NCBI RefSeq assembly: GCF_007827815.1
Contig: NZ_VITH01000006.1
Span: forward strand, 1-64,000
Length of the DNA: 64,000 nt
Direction of reading: 5' to 3'
Source of the DNA: Azospirillum brasilense
GTDB lineage: Bacteria; Pseudomonadota; Alphaproteobacteria; Azospirillales; Azospirillaceae
Below the pieces are notes generated by a model. That model was not told the DNA's origin and searched no databases. It worked only from the letters and a program-made list of their open reading frames with translations. How positions within the stretch are numbered: position 1 is the first letter of the stretch; each line of letters begins with the position of its first letter. Both the position numbers and the translations under genes were made by a program. Below, one piece after another: positions 1-24,344 of this stretch.

Positions 1-15053
<15,053 letters not shown>

Positions 15054-15151
15054 TCCTCGAAGGGGTTAGGCGCTTTGGGACCTCCTTTCGGCCTATACAC
15101 ACACAAGTTGCTTTAGTAAAATGCAGGGTTATAAAGTCCGGAATTCACGCC
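15054..15151. promoter_or_regulatory. Divergent intergenic region with a LysR-type box between the giant gene and its LysR neighbour
   Basis: This 98-bp gap holds an imperfect dyad TGCTTTAGTAAAATGCA at 15109-15125, fitting the T-N11-A pattern of LysR operators. It also has a TTATAAA element near 15130 that could be a -10 for the plus-strand regulator. On the minus strand a strong AAAGGAGG sits at 15081-15088, about 28 nt from the giant gene's ATG. That is too far for a normal ribosome binding site, and no start codon follows it at proper spacing. Confidence 0.45.
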
Positions 15152-16048
15152 ATGAATTTGACCCGTATCGACTTGAATCTGCTGGTGGTTTTCGACGCGA
15201 TCGCGCGCACCGGCTCTGTGAAGGATGCGGCTCCGCAACTGGCGCTGAGCCAACCGGCGGTCAGTCATGCGTTGAACCGGCTCCGGGTCCTGATGGACGA
15301 TCCGCTGTTCGTGCGCGCCCGCAACCGTCTGGTGCCGACGGAGCGGGCACAATCGATGATTGGGCCGGTGGCGGGCATCCTCCAATCCGTCCGCGTCCTG
15401 ATGAGGAGCGACGGTTTGGACATCGTCGAGGACAACCGCCATTTCCGGATCGGCATCAGCGATTTCGCCGCCCTGACCATCGTGCCCAGGCTCACCCGGA
15501 AGCTTCAGCAGGTCGCCCCCAACGCGACGCTGGAACTGATCAATGTCGGGGAGCACACCTTGGCGCAGTTGGCCAATGGGGAACTCGATTGCACCTTCTG
15601 GGGCCTCCAGCCGCCGGAATCGCCCTATCTGTCGCAATTCCTGTTCCATGACAGTTTCGTCGGGTTCTGTTCCGCGGACCACCCGCTGGTGGACCTGGGC
15701 GACCAGGGCGTGTCGATCGACGACTATCTGCTCTACCCCCACGCCGTCGCGCAGTTCCGCGCTTCGGGATCGAGCCCGATCGATGTCTTTCTGAAGAACA
15801 TCGGGCGCCACCGGACCATTGCCCTGCGCTCCCCCAGCTTCATGAGCAACATCACCGCCATCGTGGGGACGAAAATGGTCGCCACCCTGCCGTCACTGCT
15901 GGAATCGATCGCCCTGTCGCAAGGCCTGCTGTCCTTCCCGTTGCCGTTCCTGATCCCGAACTTCAGTTATTCGCTGGTCTGGCACCGCCGCACCGAAGCC
16001 GACCCGTCCGGCATCTGGCTGCGGCGCCTGCTGGTCGAGATGCGCTGA
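15152..16048 (+). CDS. LysR-family transcriptional regulator (NodD-like subgroup)
   Basis: The 298-residue protein has an N-terminal winged HTH (residues about 4-63; LDLNLLVVFDAI, then LSQPAVSHALNRLR and FVRARNRLVPT) and a LysR substrate-binding domain from about residue 90. DLNLL plus SQPAVSHAL is the pattern of NodD/NahR-type members that respond to small aromatic or similar ligands. It is divergent from the giant adhesin gene with a short shared upstream region carrying a LysR-type dyad. Control of the adhesin gene is therefore the simplest guess, besides autoregulation. The next gene downstream starts 240 bp later and seems a separate unit. Confidence 0.85.
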   Translation: MNLTRIDLNLLVVFDAIARTGSVKDAAPQLALSQPAVSHALNRLRVLMDDPLFVRARNRLVPTERAQSMIGPVAGILQSVRVLMRSDGLDIVEDNRHFRIGISDFAALTIVPRLTRKLQQVAPNATLELINVGEHTLAQLANGELDCTFWGLQPPESPYLSQFLFHDSFVGFCSADHPLVDLGDQGVSIDDYLLYPHAVAQFRASGSSPIDVFLKNIGRHRTIALRSPSFMSNITAIVGTKMVATLPSLLESIALSQGLLSFPLPFLIPNFSYSLVWHRRTEADPSGIWLRRLLVEMR

Positions 16049-16103
16049 CCGCAGGAAGCTCTCCGCCGTGCCGTCGCGTGCCATGCGAAGACGGTCAACG
16101 CAC

Positions 16104-16130
16104 GGACGCGGCCGGTTGCGCTGCGCGTCC
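16104..16130 (+). terminator. Possible terminator hairpin after the LysR gene
   Basis: GGACGCG (16104-16110) pairs with CGCGTCC (16124-16130) around a 13-nt loop, 56 nt after the stop codon. There is no T-run, so this is only a weak candidate. The rest of the 16049-16287 gap shows nothing else convincing. Confidence 0.25.
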
Positions 16131-16287
16131 GAATGAACAGTCTCCCGTTCAGGCGCGCGCGCCGGACCCCGTGGGGCGACAGGAGAAGCGTTCCACCTCA
16201 AGCTGAAAAAGTCGGTGGCGCTGCGCGGTTGGTCTGATAGGCTGGTCGCCCTTGAAGGCGTACGCCTGCAAGCGAATGGATTGGTGG

Positions 16288-17358
16288 ATGATGAGGAAGC
16301 CAAGCCGGTGGCTGCTCAAGGCCGCAGCCGCGCTGTCCGTCGTCGTGATCCTCTACGGTGCGTGGCTGTTCCTGCAGCCCAGGGGGCTGCCCGCCGGTCT
16401 GGCCAGCGGCAACGGCCGGATCGAGGCGGTCGAGATCGACATCGCCACGAAAACCGCCGGGCGGGTCGAGGACATCCTGGTCGATGAGGGCGATTTCGTC
16501 ACCGCCGGCCAAGTGCTCGCCCGGATGGACACCGACGTGCTCCAGGCCCAGGCCAAGCAGGCCGAGGCGCAGAAGCAGCAGGCGGTGATCGGCGTCGAGA
16601 CCGCCCGCCATCAGGTGCTCCAGCGCCAGGCCGAACGGCAGGCGGCGCAATCCCTGGTCGCCCAGCGCGAGGCCGAGCGGGACGTCGCCCAGAAGCAGCT
16701 CGCCCGGTCCGAGGAGCTGGAGGCGCGGGGCACGACGTCGCGGCAGGTGCTCGACACCGACCGCGCCCGCTTCGAGAGCGCGAACGCCGCCGTCAGCGCG
16801 GCCAAGGCCCAGGTCGCCGCGGCCGACGCCGCCATTGCCACCGCCGAGGCCCAGGTCGTCAACGCCCAGGCGGCGGTCGAGGCCGCCGCGGCCACCATCG
16901 AGCGCATCCAGGCCGACATCCGGGACAGCACGCTCCGCTCGCCGCGCGACGGCCGGGTGCAGTTCCGGGTGGCGCAGCCGGGGGAGGTGCTCGGCGCCGG
17001 CGGCCGGGTGCTGAACATGGTCGATCTCAGCGACGTCTACATGACCTTCTTCCTGCCGACGGAGGCCGCCGGGCGGGTGAGGATCGGGACGGAGGTGAGG
17101 ATCGCGCTCGACGCCTTCCCGCAATACGTCATTCCCGCCAAGGCCACCTTCGTGGCCGACGTTGCCCAGTTTACCCCGAAGACCGTGGAGACGGCCAGCG
17201 AACGCCAGAAGCTGATGTTCCGTGTCAAGGCGCAGATCCCGCCGCCGCTGCTCAGGAAATACATCCGCGACGTGAAGACCGGCCTGCCGGGGGTGGCCTA
17301 TGTGCGGATCGATCCGGACACCGTATGGCCGGCCAACCTGCAAAACCTCGTGCCATGA
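16288..17358 (+). CDS. yhiI: HlyD/EmrA-type membrane fusion protein (YhiI-like)
   Basis: The protein has one N-terminal membrane anchor (about residues 8-27), a biotinyl/lipoyl-like half domain ([19 protein letters not shown]), a long Ala/Gln/Glu-rich coiled-coil hairpin (about residues 70-215), the second lipoyl half ([12 protein letters not shown]) and a C-terminal beta-barrel. It would link an inner-membrane ABC exporter to an outer-membrane channel. Its stop codon overlaps the start of the downstream fused ABC protein (ATGA). The order HlyD, double-ATPase permease, second permease is that of E. coli yhiI-rbbA-yhhJ. The frame opens earlier at a TTG (16252) and has ATGs at 16276, 16288 and 16291. 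I chose 16288 because it leaves a short cytoplasmic stub, but no clear ribosome binding site decides it. Confidence 0.85.
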   Translation: MMRKPSRWLLKAAAALSVVVILYGAWLFLQPRGLPAGLASGNGRIEAVEIDIATKTAGRVEDILVDEGDFVTAGQVLARMDTDVLQAQAKQAEAQKQQAVIGVETARHQVLQRQAERQAAQSLVAQREAERDVAQKQLARSEELEARGTTSRQVLDTDRARFESANAAVSAAKAQVAAADAAIATAEAQVVNAQAAVEAAAATIERIQADIRDSTLRSPRDGRVQFRVAQPGEVLGAGGRVLNMVDLSDVYMTFFLPTEAAGRVRIGTEVRIALDAFPQYVIPAKATFVADVAQFTPKTVETASERQKLMFRVKAQIPPPLLRKYIRDVKTGLPGVAYVRIDPDTVWPANLQNLVP

Positions 17359-20105
17359 GCGCCGCCGCGGCCCCCTTTGCCACGCCGCGCGTCGCCCGTC
17401 TGCGGGACGTCCGTCTGGTGTACGGGAAGGTTCGGGCCATCGATGGGGTCAGCCTGGACCTTCCGGCGGGGCGGGTCTCGGGGCTGATCGGTCCCGACGG
17501 GGTCGGCAAGTCGAGCCTGCTGTCGCTGATGTCGGGCGCGCGCGCCCTGCAGGAGGGTACGGTCGAGGTGCTGGGCGGCAGCATGGCCGAGGCGCGCCAC
17601 CGCCGCGCCGTCTGCCCCCGCATCGCCTACATGCCGCAGGGACTCGGCAAGAACCTCTACCCGACGTTGTCGATCGCCGAGAATCTCGACTTCTTCGGGC
17701 GGCTGTTCGGCCAGGGCGGGGCCGAGCGCCGGAGGCGCATCGCCGACCTGACGCGCAGCACCGGTCTGGCACCCTTCCTCGACCGGCCCGCCGGCAAGCT
17801 GTCCGGCGGCATGAAGCAGAAGCTCGGCCTGTGCTGTGCGCTCATCCACGACCCGGACCTGCTGATCCTCGACGAGCCGACCACGGGCGTGGACCCGCTG
17901 TCGCGGCGGCAGTTCTGGGAGCTGATCGACCGCATCCGGGCGGACCGTCCGGGCATGAGCGTGGTGGTGGCCACCGCCTACATGGAGGAGGCGGCGCGCT
18001 TCGACTGGCTCGTCGCCATGGACGAGGGGCGCGTGCTGGCCACCGGCAGCCCGCGGGACCTGCTCGACCGCACCGCGACCGCGACGCTGGAGGCGGCCTT
18101 CGTCGCGCTGATGCCCGAGGAGAAGCGCCGCGGCCACAAGGCCGTCGCGATCGTGCCGCGCACAGGGGACGGGAACGACATTGCCATCGAGGCGAAGGGC
18201 CTGACCATGCGGTTCGGTGATTTTGTGGCGGTTGACCATGTCAGCTTCCGCATCCCGCGCGGCGAGATCTTCGGCTTCCTCGGCTCCAACGGCTGCGGCA
18301 AGACGACGACGATGAAGATGCTGACCGGCCTGCTCCCGCCGAGCGAGGGCGAGGCCCGGCTGTTCGGGCAGCCCGTGGATGCCGGCAACATCGCGACCCG
18401 GCGGCGCGTCGGCTACATGTCGCAGGCCTTCTCGCTCTATTCGGAGCTGACGATCCGGCAGAACCTGGAACTGCACGCCCGCCTGTTCCAGGTGCCCGAG
18501 GACGTCCTTCCCCGCCGGGTCTCGGCGGTGGCCGAGCGCTTCGGCCTCGCCGACGCGATGGAGGCGTTGCCGGACCGGCTGCCGCTCGGCCGGCGCCAGC
18601 GCCTGTCCCTCGCCGTCGCGATGGTCCATGAGCCCGCCCTGCTGATCCTGGACGAGCCGACCTCCGGCGTCGATCCCATCGCGCGCGACGCCTTCTGGGA
18701 GATCATGATCGGGCTGGCGCGCCGCGACCGGGTGACGATCTTCATCTCGACCCATTTCATGAACGAGGCCGAGCGCTGCGACCGCGTCTCGCTGATGCAC
18801 GCCGGCCGCGTGCTGGTCAGCGACACGCCGGCGGCGCTCGTCGCGACGCGCGGTGCCGCGACGCTGGAGGAAGCCTTCATCGGTTATCTGGAAGAGGCCG
18901 TGGCGGAGGGCCGGGAAAGCGATGCGGCGGCGGCCCCCGATGATCGCCGACAGGCCCCGCCGCCCGCCGCCCCTTCCGGCGAACAAGCGACGGGCCGGCT
19001 CTTCAGCCTGCGGCGCATGCTCAGCTACACGCGGCTGGAAGCGCTGGAACTGCGGCGCGATCCCATCCGCGCGACGCTGGCCCTCGTCGGCAGCCTCCTG
19101 CTGATGGTCATCATGGGCTACGGCATCAACATGGATGTCGAAGACCTGCCCTTCGCGGTTCTGGACCGGGACCAGACGACGGTCAGCCGCGATTACACGC
19201 TCAACCTCGCGGGATCCCGCTACTTCATCGAGCGGGCACCGATCGCCGACTACGCGGATCTCGACCGGCGCATGCGGACGGGCGAGCTTTCCCTGGCGCT
19301 CGAAATCCCTCCGGGCTTCGGCCGCGACGTCGCCCGCGGCCGCCCGGTGCAGATCGGGGCGTGGATCGACGGCTCCATGCCGACGCGCGCCGAAACGGTC
19401 AACGGCTATGTGCAGGGCATGCACAGTCAATGGCTGGCCTCGCGGACCGGCACGCCCAGCCTCGCCTCCATCGAGACCCGCTTCCGCTACAACCCGGACG
19501 TCGAGAGCCTGAAGGCCATCGTGCCGGCGGTCATCCCGATCCTGCTGCTGCTGATCCCGGCGATGCTGGCGGCGCTCAGCGTGGTTCGGGAAAAGGAACT
19601 CGGCTCGATCATCAACCTCTACGCCACGCCGGTCACCAAGCTGGAGTTCCTGCTCGGCAAGCAGCTGCCCTATGTCGGGCTGGCCATGCTCAACTTCCTT
19701 CTGATGGTGGCGCTGGCGGTCACCGCCTTCGGGGTGCCGCTGACCGGCAACGTCCTGGCCCTCGCTGCCGGCGCCGTGCTGTACACCGTTGCGGCGACGG
19801 CCATGGGGCTGCTGATGTCCAGCTTCATGCGCAGCCAGATCGCCGCCATCTTCGGCACCGCCATCGCCACGCTGATCCCGGCGACCCAGTATTCCGGCAT
19901 GATCGATCCGGTGTCGTCCCTGGGGGGTGCCGCGGCGCTCATCGGCGAGGTCTATCCGACCACCCATTTCCTGACCATGTCGCGCGGCGTCTTCTCCAAG
20001 GCCCTGGGCTTCGGGGATCTGCACGCCGCCTTCGCCGCGCTGCTGGTCGCGGTCCCGGTCCTGATCGGCGTGAGCGCGCTGCTGCTGAAGAAGCAGGAGG
20101 TCTGA
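17355..20105 (+). CDS. rbbA: RbbA-like ABC transporter: two ATPase domains fused to an ABC-2 permease
   Basis: In 916 residues there are two nucleotide-binding domains and a C-terminal ABC-2 permease. NBD1: Walker A GPDGVGKS at 46-53, signature LSGGMKQK at 149-156, Walker B at 169-175. NBD2: Walker A GSNGCGKT from 310, degenerate signature [12 protein letters not shown] from 409, Walker [12 protein letters not shown] from 430. The permease spans about residues 550-916, with a large extracytoplasmic loop after the first TM and a cluster of TMs from ~715. The degenerate NBD2 signature and [12 protein letters not shown] are family traits of RbbA. E. coli RbbA was described as ribosome-associated, but this context indicates export. 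ATG 17355 overlaps the upstream stop; an earlier in-frame ATG at 17325 lies inside the HlyD gene. Confidence 0.88.
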   Translation: MSAAAAPFATPRVARLRDVRLVYGKVRAIDGVSLDLPAGRVSGLIGPDGVGKSSLLSLMSGARALQEGTVEVLGGSMAEARHRRAVCPRIAYMPQGLGKNLYPTLSIAENLDFFGRLFGQGGAERRRRIADLTRSTGLAPFLDRPAGKLSGGMKQKLGLCCALIHDPDLLILDEPTTGVDPLSRRQFWELIDRIRADRPGMSVVVATAYMEEAARFDWLVAMDEGRVLATGSPRDLLDRTATATLEAAFVALMPEEKRRGHKAVAIVPRTGDGNDIAIEAKGLTMRFGDFVAVDHVSFRIPRGEIFGFLGSNGCGKTTTMKMLTGLLPPSEGEARLFGQPVDAGNIATRRRVGYMSQAFSLYSELTIRQNLELHARLFQVPEDVLPRRVSAVAERFGLADAMEALPDRLPLGRRQRLSLAVAMVHEPALLILDEPTSGVDPIARDAFWEIMIGLARRDRVTIFISTHFMNEAERCDRVSLMHAGRVLVSDTPAALVATRGAATLEEAFIGYLEEAVAEGRESDAAAAPDDRRQAPPPAAPSGEQATGRLFSLRRMLSYTRLEALELRRDPIRATLALVGSLLLMVIMGYGINMDVEDLPFAVLDRDQTTVSRDYTLNLAGSRYFIERAPIADYADLDRRMRTGELSLALEIPPGFGRDVARGRPVQIGAWIDGSMPTRAETVNGYVQGMHSQWLASRTGTPSLASIETRFRYNPDVESLKAIVPAVIPILLLLIPAMLAALSVVREKELGSIINLYATPVTKLEFLLGKQLPYVGLAMLNFLLMVALAVTAFGVPLTGNVLALAAGAVLYTVAATAMGLLMSSFMRSQIAAIFGTAIATLIPATQYSGMIDPVSSLGGAAALIGEVYPTTHFLTMSRGVFSKALGFGDLHAAFAALLVAVPVLIGVSALLLKKQEV

Positions 20106-20108
20106 GCG

Positions 20109-21230
20109 ATGCAGGCGTCCAACGTCCTGAACCTCGGCATCAAGGAACTGCGCAGCCTCGGCCGCGACCCGATGCTTCTGGCCCTCATCGTTTATTCCTT
20201 CACGCTGGCGATCTATACGGCGGCCACCGCCATCCCGGAGACGCTCAACAAGGCGGCGATCGCCATCGTCGACGAGGACCGCTCGCCGCTGTCGGCCCGC
20301 ATCGTCGGCGCCTTCTATCCACCTTATTTCCTGCCGCCGGTCCTGATCACCCCCGCCGAGATGGACGCCCGCATGGACGCCGGGCTCGACACCTTCGCGC
20401 TCGACATTCCGCCCAACTTCCAGCGCGACGTCCTCGCCGGGCGCCAGCCGGCGATCCAGCTCAACGTCGATGCGACCCGGATGACCCAGGCCTTTTCCGG
20501 AAGCGGCTACATCCAGCAGATCGTCAGCGGCGAGGTCACCGCCTTCGTGCAGCGCTACCGCGGGGAGCAAACCCTCCCGGTCGACCTCGCCCTGCGGGTC
20601 CGCTTCAATCCCGAGCTGAACAAGGGCTGGTTCGGATCGGTGATCGAGGTCATCAACCAGGTCACGATGCTGTCGATCATCCTGACCGGCGCCGCCCTGA
20701 TCCGGGAGCGCGAGCACGGCACCATCGAGCATCTGCTGGTGATGCCGGTCACGCCCGCCGAGATCATGGTCGGCAAGATCTGGTCGATGGCGCTGGTCGT
20801 GCTCACCGCCTGCGCCTTTTCCCTGGTCTTCGTCGTCCAGGGGCTGCTGGCGGTTCCCATCGGCGGGTCCGTTGCCCTCTTCCTCGCCGGCGCCGCCCTG
20901 CACCTGTTCGCCACCACGTCGATGGGCATCTTCCTGGGGACGGTGGCGCGCAGCATGCCGCAATTCGGCATGCTGCTGATCCTGGTGATGGTGCCGCTGC
21001 AAATGCTGTCGGGCGGCATGACGCCGCGCGAGAGCATGCCCGCCCTGGTTCAGGACGTGATGCTCGCCGCGCCGACGACGCATTTCGTCACGCTGGCCCA
21101 GGCCATCCTGTACCGCGGCGCCGGCCTCGACGTGGTCTGGCCTCAGTTCCTCGCGCTCATCGGAATCGGCATGGCCCTGTTCGGCCTGTCGCTGGCGCGC
21201 TTCCGCAAGGCCATCAGCCGGATGTCGTGA
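20109..21230 (+). CDS. yhhJ: ABC-2 type permease (YhhJ-like), partner of the RbbA-like protein
   Basis: The 373-residue protein has an N-terminal TM (about residues 22-40), a long extracytoplasmic domain (about 45-180) and five or six C-terminal TMs from ~185, the layout of ABC-2 permeases. The motif REREHGTIEHLLVMPVTPAEIMVGK is the conserved cytoplasmic coupling region. AGGAGG at 20095-20100 sits 8 nt before the ATG, and only 3 nt separate it from the previous stop, so it is translated with rbbA. It should pair with the permease half of RbbA. Substrate unknown. Confidence 0.87.
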   Translation: MQASNVLNLGIKELRSLGRDPMLLALIVYSFTLAIYTAATAIPETLNKAAIAIVDEDRSPLSARIVGAFYPPYFLPPVLITPAEMDARMDAGLDTFALDIPPNFQRDVLAGRQPAIQLNVDATRMTQAFSGSGYIQQIVSGEVTAFVQRYRGEQTLPVDLALRVRFNPELNKGWFGSVIEVINQVTMLSIILTGAALIREREHGTIEHLLVMPVTPAEIMVGKIWSMALVVLTACAFSLVFVVQGLLAVPIGGSVALFLAGAALHLFATTSMGIFLGTVARSMPQFGMLLILVMVPLQMLSGGMTPRESMPALVQDVMLAAPTTHFVTLAQAILYRGAGLDVVWPQFLALIGIGMALFGLSLARFRKAISRMS

Positions 21231-21256
21231 GCCGCGCCGACGGGTTCCGGCGCGGC
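21231..21256. terminator. Bidirectional terminator candidate between convergent genes
   Basis: GCCGCGCCG (21231-21239) and CGGCGCGGC (21248-21256) form a perfect 9-bp GC stem with an 8-nt loop, directly after the yhhJ stop and before the convergent TonB-receptor stop at 21280. No T-run on either side. Confidence 0.5.
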
Positions 21257-21279
21257 CTACCAAGGTCAAGGTCGGATCG

Positions 21280-23598
21280 TCACCATTTCAGCGTGGCGTG
21301 CACCAGGAAGGAACGGCCGGCCTCCAGATAGCGGCGGCGGTCGGCCGAGGTCTCGCTGACGCCGACGACGTTGACGTAGTTGTAATAGCCCTGGTTGAAC
21401 AGGTTGTTGACCGAGGTGCCCAGGCTGATGTTCTCCGTCGGGTTGACGTAGGCGGCCAGATCCACCGTGGTGTAGGCCGGAGCCGTCAGGTAGGTCGGGT
21501 TGCTCACGTCATCGGCCTTCTTCGCCATCACGTGAGTGGCGGCGACCTGCGCGCCCCACACATCGTCGGGCGCGGTGTAGGACAGGCCGGCGTTGACGGT
21601 GAAGGGCGCCACCTCGTCGATGGCGGTGCCGGCGTCGATGTCGAAGCCGCGGGCGAAGGCCGCCGCGCCGAACAGCGCCCAGCCCGGCCGGAACCGCCAC
21701 TCGCCCTTGCCCTCGGCGCCGAAGATCTCGACCTTCGAGACGTTCTGCGCCTGATAGCGCAGGATGCCGCCGGCGCCGGTGCCGACCGCCTTCTGCAGGA
21801 TGAAGTCGCTGTAGCGGTTGTAGAAGCTGGAGACCTGGAAGCTCGACCCGTCGCCGAACTTGCCGCGCAGGCCGGCCTCGACGCCGTCGCTGCTCTCCGG
21901 CTTGAGGTCGGCGTTGGGCAGCACCTCGTAGCCGTAGGTCGGGTTGGAGAAGCCGAGGTTGGCGTCGTCGTAGGGCGGCGCGCGGAAGCCGTGCGCGTAC
22001 TGGCCGAACAGCGCGTATTCCCGGGTCAGGTCGTAGGTCGCGCCGAACTTCGGCGACAGGGCCAGCTTGTCCAGCTTTTCCGGCTGGGTGGACGGCCGGG
22101 CGGCGAAGTAGGCGGCGTCCTTGTCCGGGTCCATCCGGTAATAGTCGAGCCGCAGCGCCGGCACCAGCCGCAGCCGGTCGATGGTGATCTCGTCCTGCAC
22201 ATAGGCCGAGGCCATGAGCGTGTCGGTGTTGGGGAAGGTGCGGCTGGGGTAGGTGTCGCCGTTGTAGCTCTTCGCGGTGGCCCCGGTTGCGAGGTTGGTC
22301 AGGGTCACGTCGCGCATCCGCTCGGTGCGGATGGAATCGACGCCGAAACCGTAGGAGATGCTGTTGCGCAGCCCGAACAGTTGGGTGTCGGAGCGCAGGT
22401 TGACGGCGGCGCCGACGATCGTCTGCTTGGATTCGTTGCTGGTGGATTCCCGCAGGGCGGTGCCGGCGGTGAACAGCGGGCTGGTGGAGGTGGCGACGCG
22501 GGCGTTGCGGGTCCGCTTCTCCTCGCGGTCGAACTGGGTGCCGTAGAGGCGCCAGTCGATGTGATCGATGAAGCCGATGGGCGCGTCGTGCGCGTGCTCC
22601 AGGCTGACGCGCCAGCGGGTCGCGGTGTCGTCGGCGGTGGAGCCGGTGAAGGCGCCGCGCGTCATCCGCATCGGCACCATGGAGAAGATGTAGCTGGCGC
22701 TGCCGCCGACGTCGTTGCGCAGCGTCGTGTCGGTTTGGCGGTGGAAATACTCGCCGGTCAGCGTCACCTTGTCCGGCCCGTGGTCCCAGACCAGCTTGGC
22801 GAGGCCGTTGTTGCCCTCGTAATCCTGCGGGTTGCGGAAGGCCTTGTCCTTGGACTTGTACTCCTCCCCGTCGCGGCGCGTGTAGATGCCGAGCAGGGAG
22901 AAGTCGCCGGAGCGCAGCACCCCCGTGCCGGTCTCCGACAGGCTGGAATCGACGCTGTCGTAGGTCGTCTTCAGCGAGACGAAGCTGTCGCGGCCGGGCC
23001 GCAGGTAATCGGCCGGGTCCTTGGTCACGTAGGTCACCACGCCGCCCAGCGCGTCCGACCCGTAGAGCGCCGAGGCCGGCCCGCGCACGATCTCCACCTG
23101 TTTGACCGAGTCCAGGTCCACCACGTCGCGGTTGTAGCCGGCGGACGGGGCGGCGGAGGCCGGGGATTCCGGAAGCCGCGTGCCGTCGACCTGCATCAGG
23201 ATGCGGTTGTTGCTGATGCCGCGGATGGTGAAGCCGCCGGCCCCGGCGCGGGACGGGGAGTTGCTGACCGTCACGCCGGGTTCGTAGCGCGGCAGGTCCT
23301 GGAGGCGGTGGACGCCGCGCTTCTCAAGCTCGTAATCGGGGATGACCGACACCGTGCCCGTGTTCTCGCCCACGCTGCGCAGGCCGCGCTCGCCATAGAC
23401 CGTCACCGCGTCGAGGATGGTCGGGGGCGGCGCGGTGGTCGCCTGCGCGGTCTGGGTGGTGGCCTGCTGAGTCTGCTGCTGCGCCTGGGCGGCGGGGGCC
23501 AGCAGAGTCAGGGCGGAGGCCGACAGCCACAGCGCCGCGCGCAGGCGGGAGCGGGACGGTGGGAGGGCAGGGCGGTGGGACTCGGGTGGCACGATCAT
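21280..23598 (-). CDS. hmuR: TonB-dependent heme/hemoglobin receptor
   Basis: The protein has 772 residues, with a signal peptide (RLRAALWLSASALTLLAPAAQAQ region, cut near residue 44), a TonB-box-like ILDAVTVYG, a plug domain (QDLPRYEPGVTV, IRGISNNRILMQVDGTR, VEIVRGPASALYGSDALGG) and a 22-strand barrel. It ends in an aromatic residue (HATLKW), as outer-membrane barrels do. The ending and the NPTYGYEVLPNADLKPESSDGVEAG segment fit the TonB hemoglobin/transferrin/lactoferrin receptor family. Neighbours hutX and hmuSTUV support heme as cargo. The start ATG 23598 gives a proper signal peptide. The frame reads further upstream, but that part overlaps hutX in another frame. A Fur-box-like site lies 54 bp upstream. 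Confidence 0.88.
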   Translation of the reverse strand: MIVPPESHRPALPPSRSRLRAALWLSASALTLLAPAAQAQQQTQQATTQTAQATTAPPPTILDAVTVYGERGLRSVGENTGTVSVIPDYELEKRGVHRLQDLPRYEPGVTVSNSPSRAGAGGFTIRGISNNRILMQVDGTRLPESPASAAPSAGYNRDVVDLDSVKQVEIVRGPASALYGSDALGGVVTYVTKDPADYLRPGRDSFVSLKTTYDSVDSSLSETGTGVLRSGDFSLLGIYTRRDGEEYKSKDKAFRNPQDYEGNNGLAKLVWDHGPDKVTLTGEYFHRQTDTTLRNDVGGSASYIFSMVPMRMTRGAFTGSTADDTATRWRVSLEHAHDAPIGFIDHIDWRLYGTQFDREEKRTRNARVATSTSPLFTAGTALRESTSNESKQTIVGAAVNLRSDTQLFGLRNSISYGFGVDSIRTERMRDVTLTNLATGATAKSYNGDTYPSRTFPNTDTLMASAYVQDEITIDRLRLVPALRLDYYRMDPDKDAAYFAARPSTQPEKLDKLALSPKFGATYDLTREYALFGQYAHGFRAPPYDDANLGFSNPTYGYEVLPNADLKPESSDGVEAGLRGKFGDGSSFQVSSFYNRYSDFILQKAVGTGAGGILRYQAQNVSKVEIFGAEGKGEWRFRPGWALFGAAAFARGFDIDAGTAIDEVAPFTVNAGLSYTAPDDVWGAQVAATHVMAKKADDVSNPTYLTAPAYTTVDLAAYVNPTENISLGTSVNNLFNQGYYNYVNVVGVSETSADRRRYLEAGRSFLVHATLKW

Positions 23599-23633
23599 CT
23601 CCGTCTCTCTGCACGAGGTTTTTCTGCGTGTTG

Positions 23634-23666
23634 TTCTTATAAAAATGCGATTGCGTCTTATTCGCA
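23634..23666 (-). promoter_or_regulatory. Fur-box-like site and AT-rich promoter of the heme receptor gene
   Basis: TGCGTCTTATTCGCA at 23652-23666 (plus strand) fits the 7-1-7 Fur pattern. Its right half ATTCGCA matches halves seen at 24292 and 26530. On the minus strand a TATAAG hexamer at about 23635-23640 could be the -10 element. Confidence 0.5.
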
Positions 23667-23708
23667 ATTGATGGACTGAAGCCGCCCGGCGCCGGTTCAG
23701 GCGCCGGT

Positions 23709-24290
23709 TCAGGCGGTCTGGCGCGGCGCCCCGCACAGGCGGGCCTTCAGCGCCTCGAACCGCTCCACCTGATCGGGCAGGAGCTGGCGGGCGTCGTCGC
23801 GGCCGACGAAGACCTTGAACATCGCCTCCCCGTCGCCGTTGAAGAAGACGACGGAGGCGCTGTCGGCGCTGCCCATGAAGGGCCGGCGGACGAAGCCGAC
23901 GGTGCGGCAGCGGTCCAGCCGGATGTGGCCGCCGATCGAGCTGCCGCCGGCGAGGTTGTAGAAGCCGCGCCCGAACTGCCCGCGCGGCAGCGGCCCTTTG
24001 CATTCCAGGACGAGGTCGGCGCTGTGCACCAGAACGGTGACCGTGCCCCACTCCGCCATGTCCAGCATCGCCGCCTCGGCGGTTTCCCCCGGCGCGAAGG
24101 CGCGCAAGCCGTCCGGCAGGCATTCGGTGACGGCGAGCAGGCTGACGCCGGTCTCCGTCGCGACCGCCTCCAGCACGCCGTTCGGCGCGGTGGCGAGGCG
24201 GTCGCGCAGGGCGGCCAGCGTGTCGGGGGATGGGGCAGTGGAGCTGCTGTGCGGCATGGAAGCGGTCCGAAGCGTCGGTTGCGAATTCAT
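23709..24290 (-). CDS. hutX: Heme utilization protein HutX/ChuX-type
   Basis: From ATG 24290 the protein has 193 residues, typical for the HutX/HuvX/ChuX family of cytosolic heme carriers. Recognisable stretches are LAVTECLPDG, MAEWGTVTVLVHSADLVLECKGPLP, FYNLAGGSSIGGHI and VFFNGDGEAMFKVFVGRD. It would take heme delivered by HmuTUV and buffer it or pass it to a degrading enzyme. It lies just upstream of the receptor on the same strand (110-bp gap). The frame opens at 24323, but that would put the Fur-box-like site inside the coding region. Starts at 24290 or 24257 are more likely; neither has a good ribosome binding site. Confidence 0.8.
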   Translation of the reverse strand: MNSQPTLRTASMPHSSSTAPSPDTLAALRDRLATAPNGVLEAVATETGVSLLAVTECLPDGLRAFAPGETAEAAMLDMAEWGTVTVLVHSADLVLECKGPLPRGQFGRGFYNLAGGSSIGGHIRLDRCRTVGFVRRPFMGSADSASVVFFNGDGEAMFKVFVGRDDARQLLPDQVERFEALKARLCGAPRQTA

Positions 24291-24291
24291 T

Positions 24292-24306
24292 TGAGAATAG
24301 TTCGCA
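24292..24306 (-). promoter_or_regulatory. Fur-box-like site at the hutX start
   Basis: TGAGAATAGTTCGCA on the plus strand (TGCGAACTATTCTCA on the minus) matches 10 of the 14 half-site bases of the TGATAAT-N-ATTATCA model. It lies immediately upstream of ATG 24290, where a bound repressor would block transcription of hutX. Adjacent TTCGCATTCGC extends the element. Confidence 0.5.
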
Positions 24307-24344
24307 TTCGCAAATTGGCTCAACGGCGCTTCGCTTAATTTCGC

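Noticed and set aside
18400..18700. Degenerate signature motif (LGRRQR) in the second ATPase domain of the RbbA-like protein as a sign of decay
   Set aside because: As I recall, E. coli RbbA has the same LPLGxRQRLSLA form, so it is a family trait rather than damage.
17298..21269. A 1323-codon minus-strand frame under rbbA and yhhJ
   Set aside because: Antisense open frame in high-GC DNA; composition is His/Arg/Gln/Gly-rich and lacks motifs, whereas the plus-strand genes carry full ABC motifs.
21298..23679. A 793-codon plus-strand frame over the TonB receptor
   Set aside because: Antisense artefact; the minus strand has plug, barrel and signal peptide.
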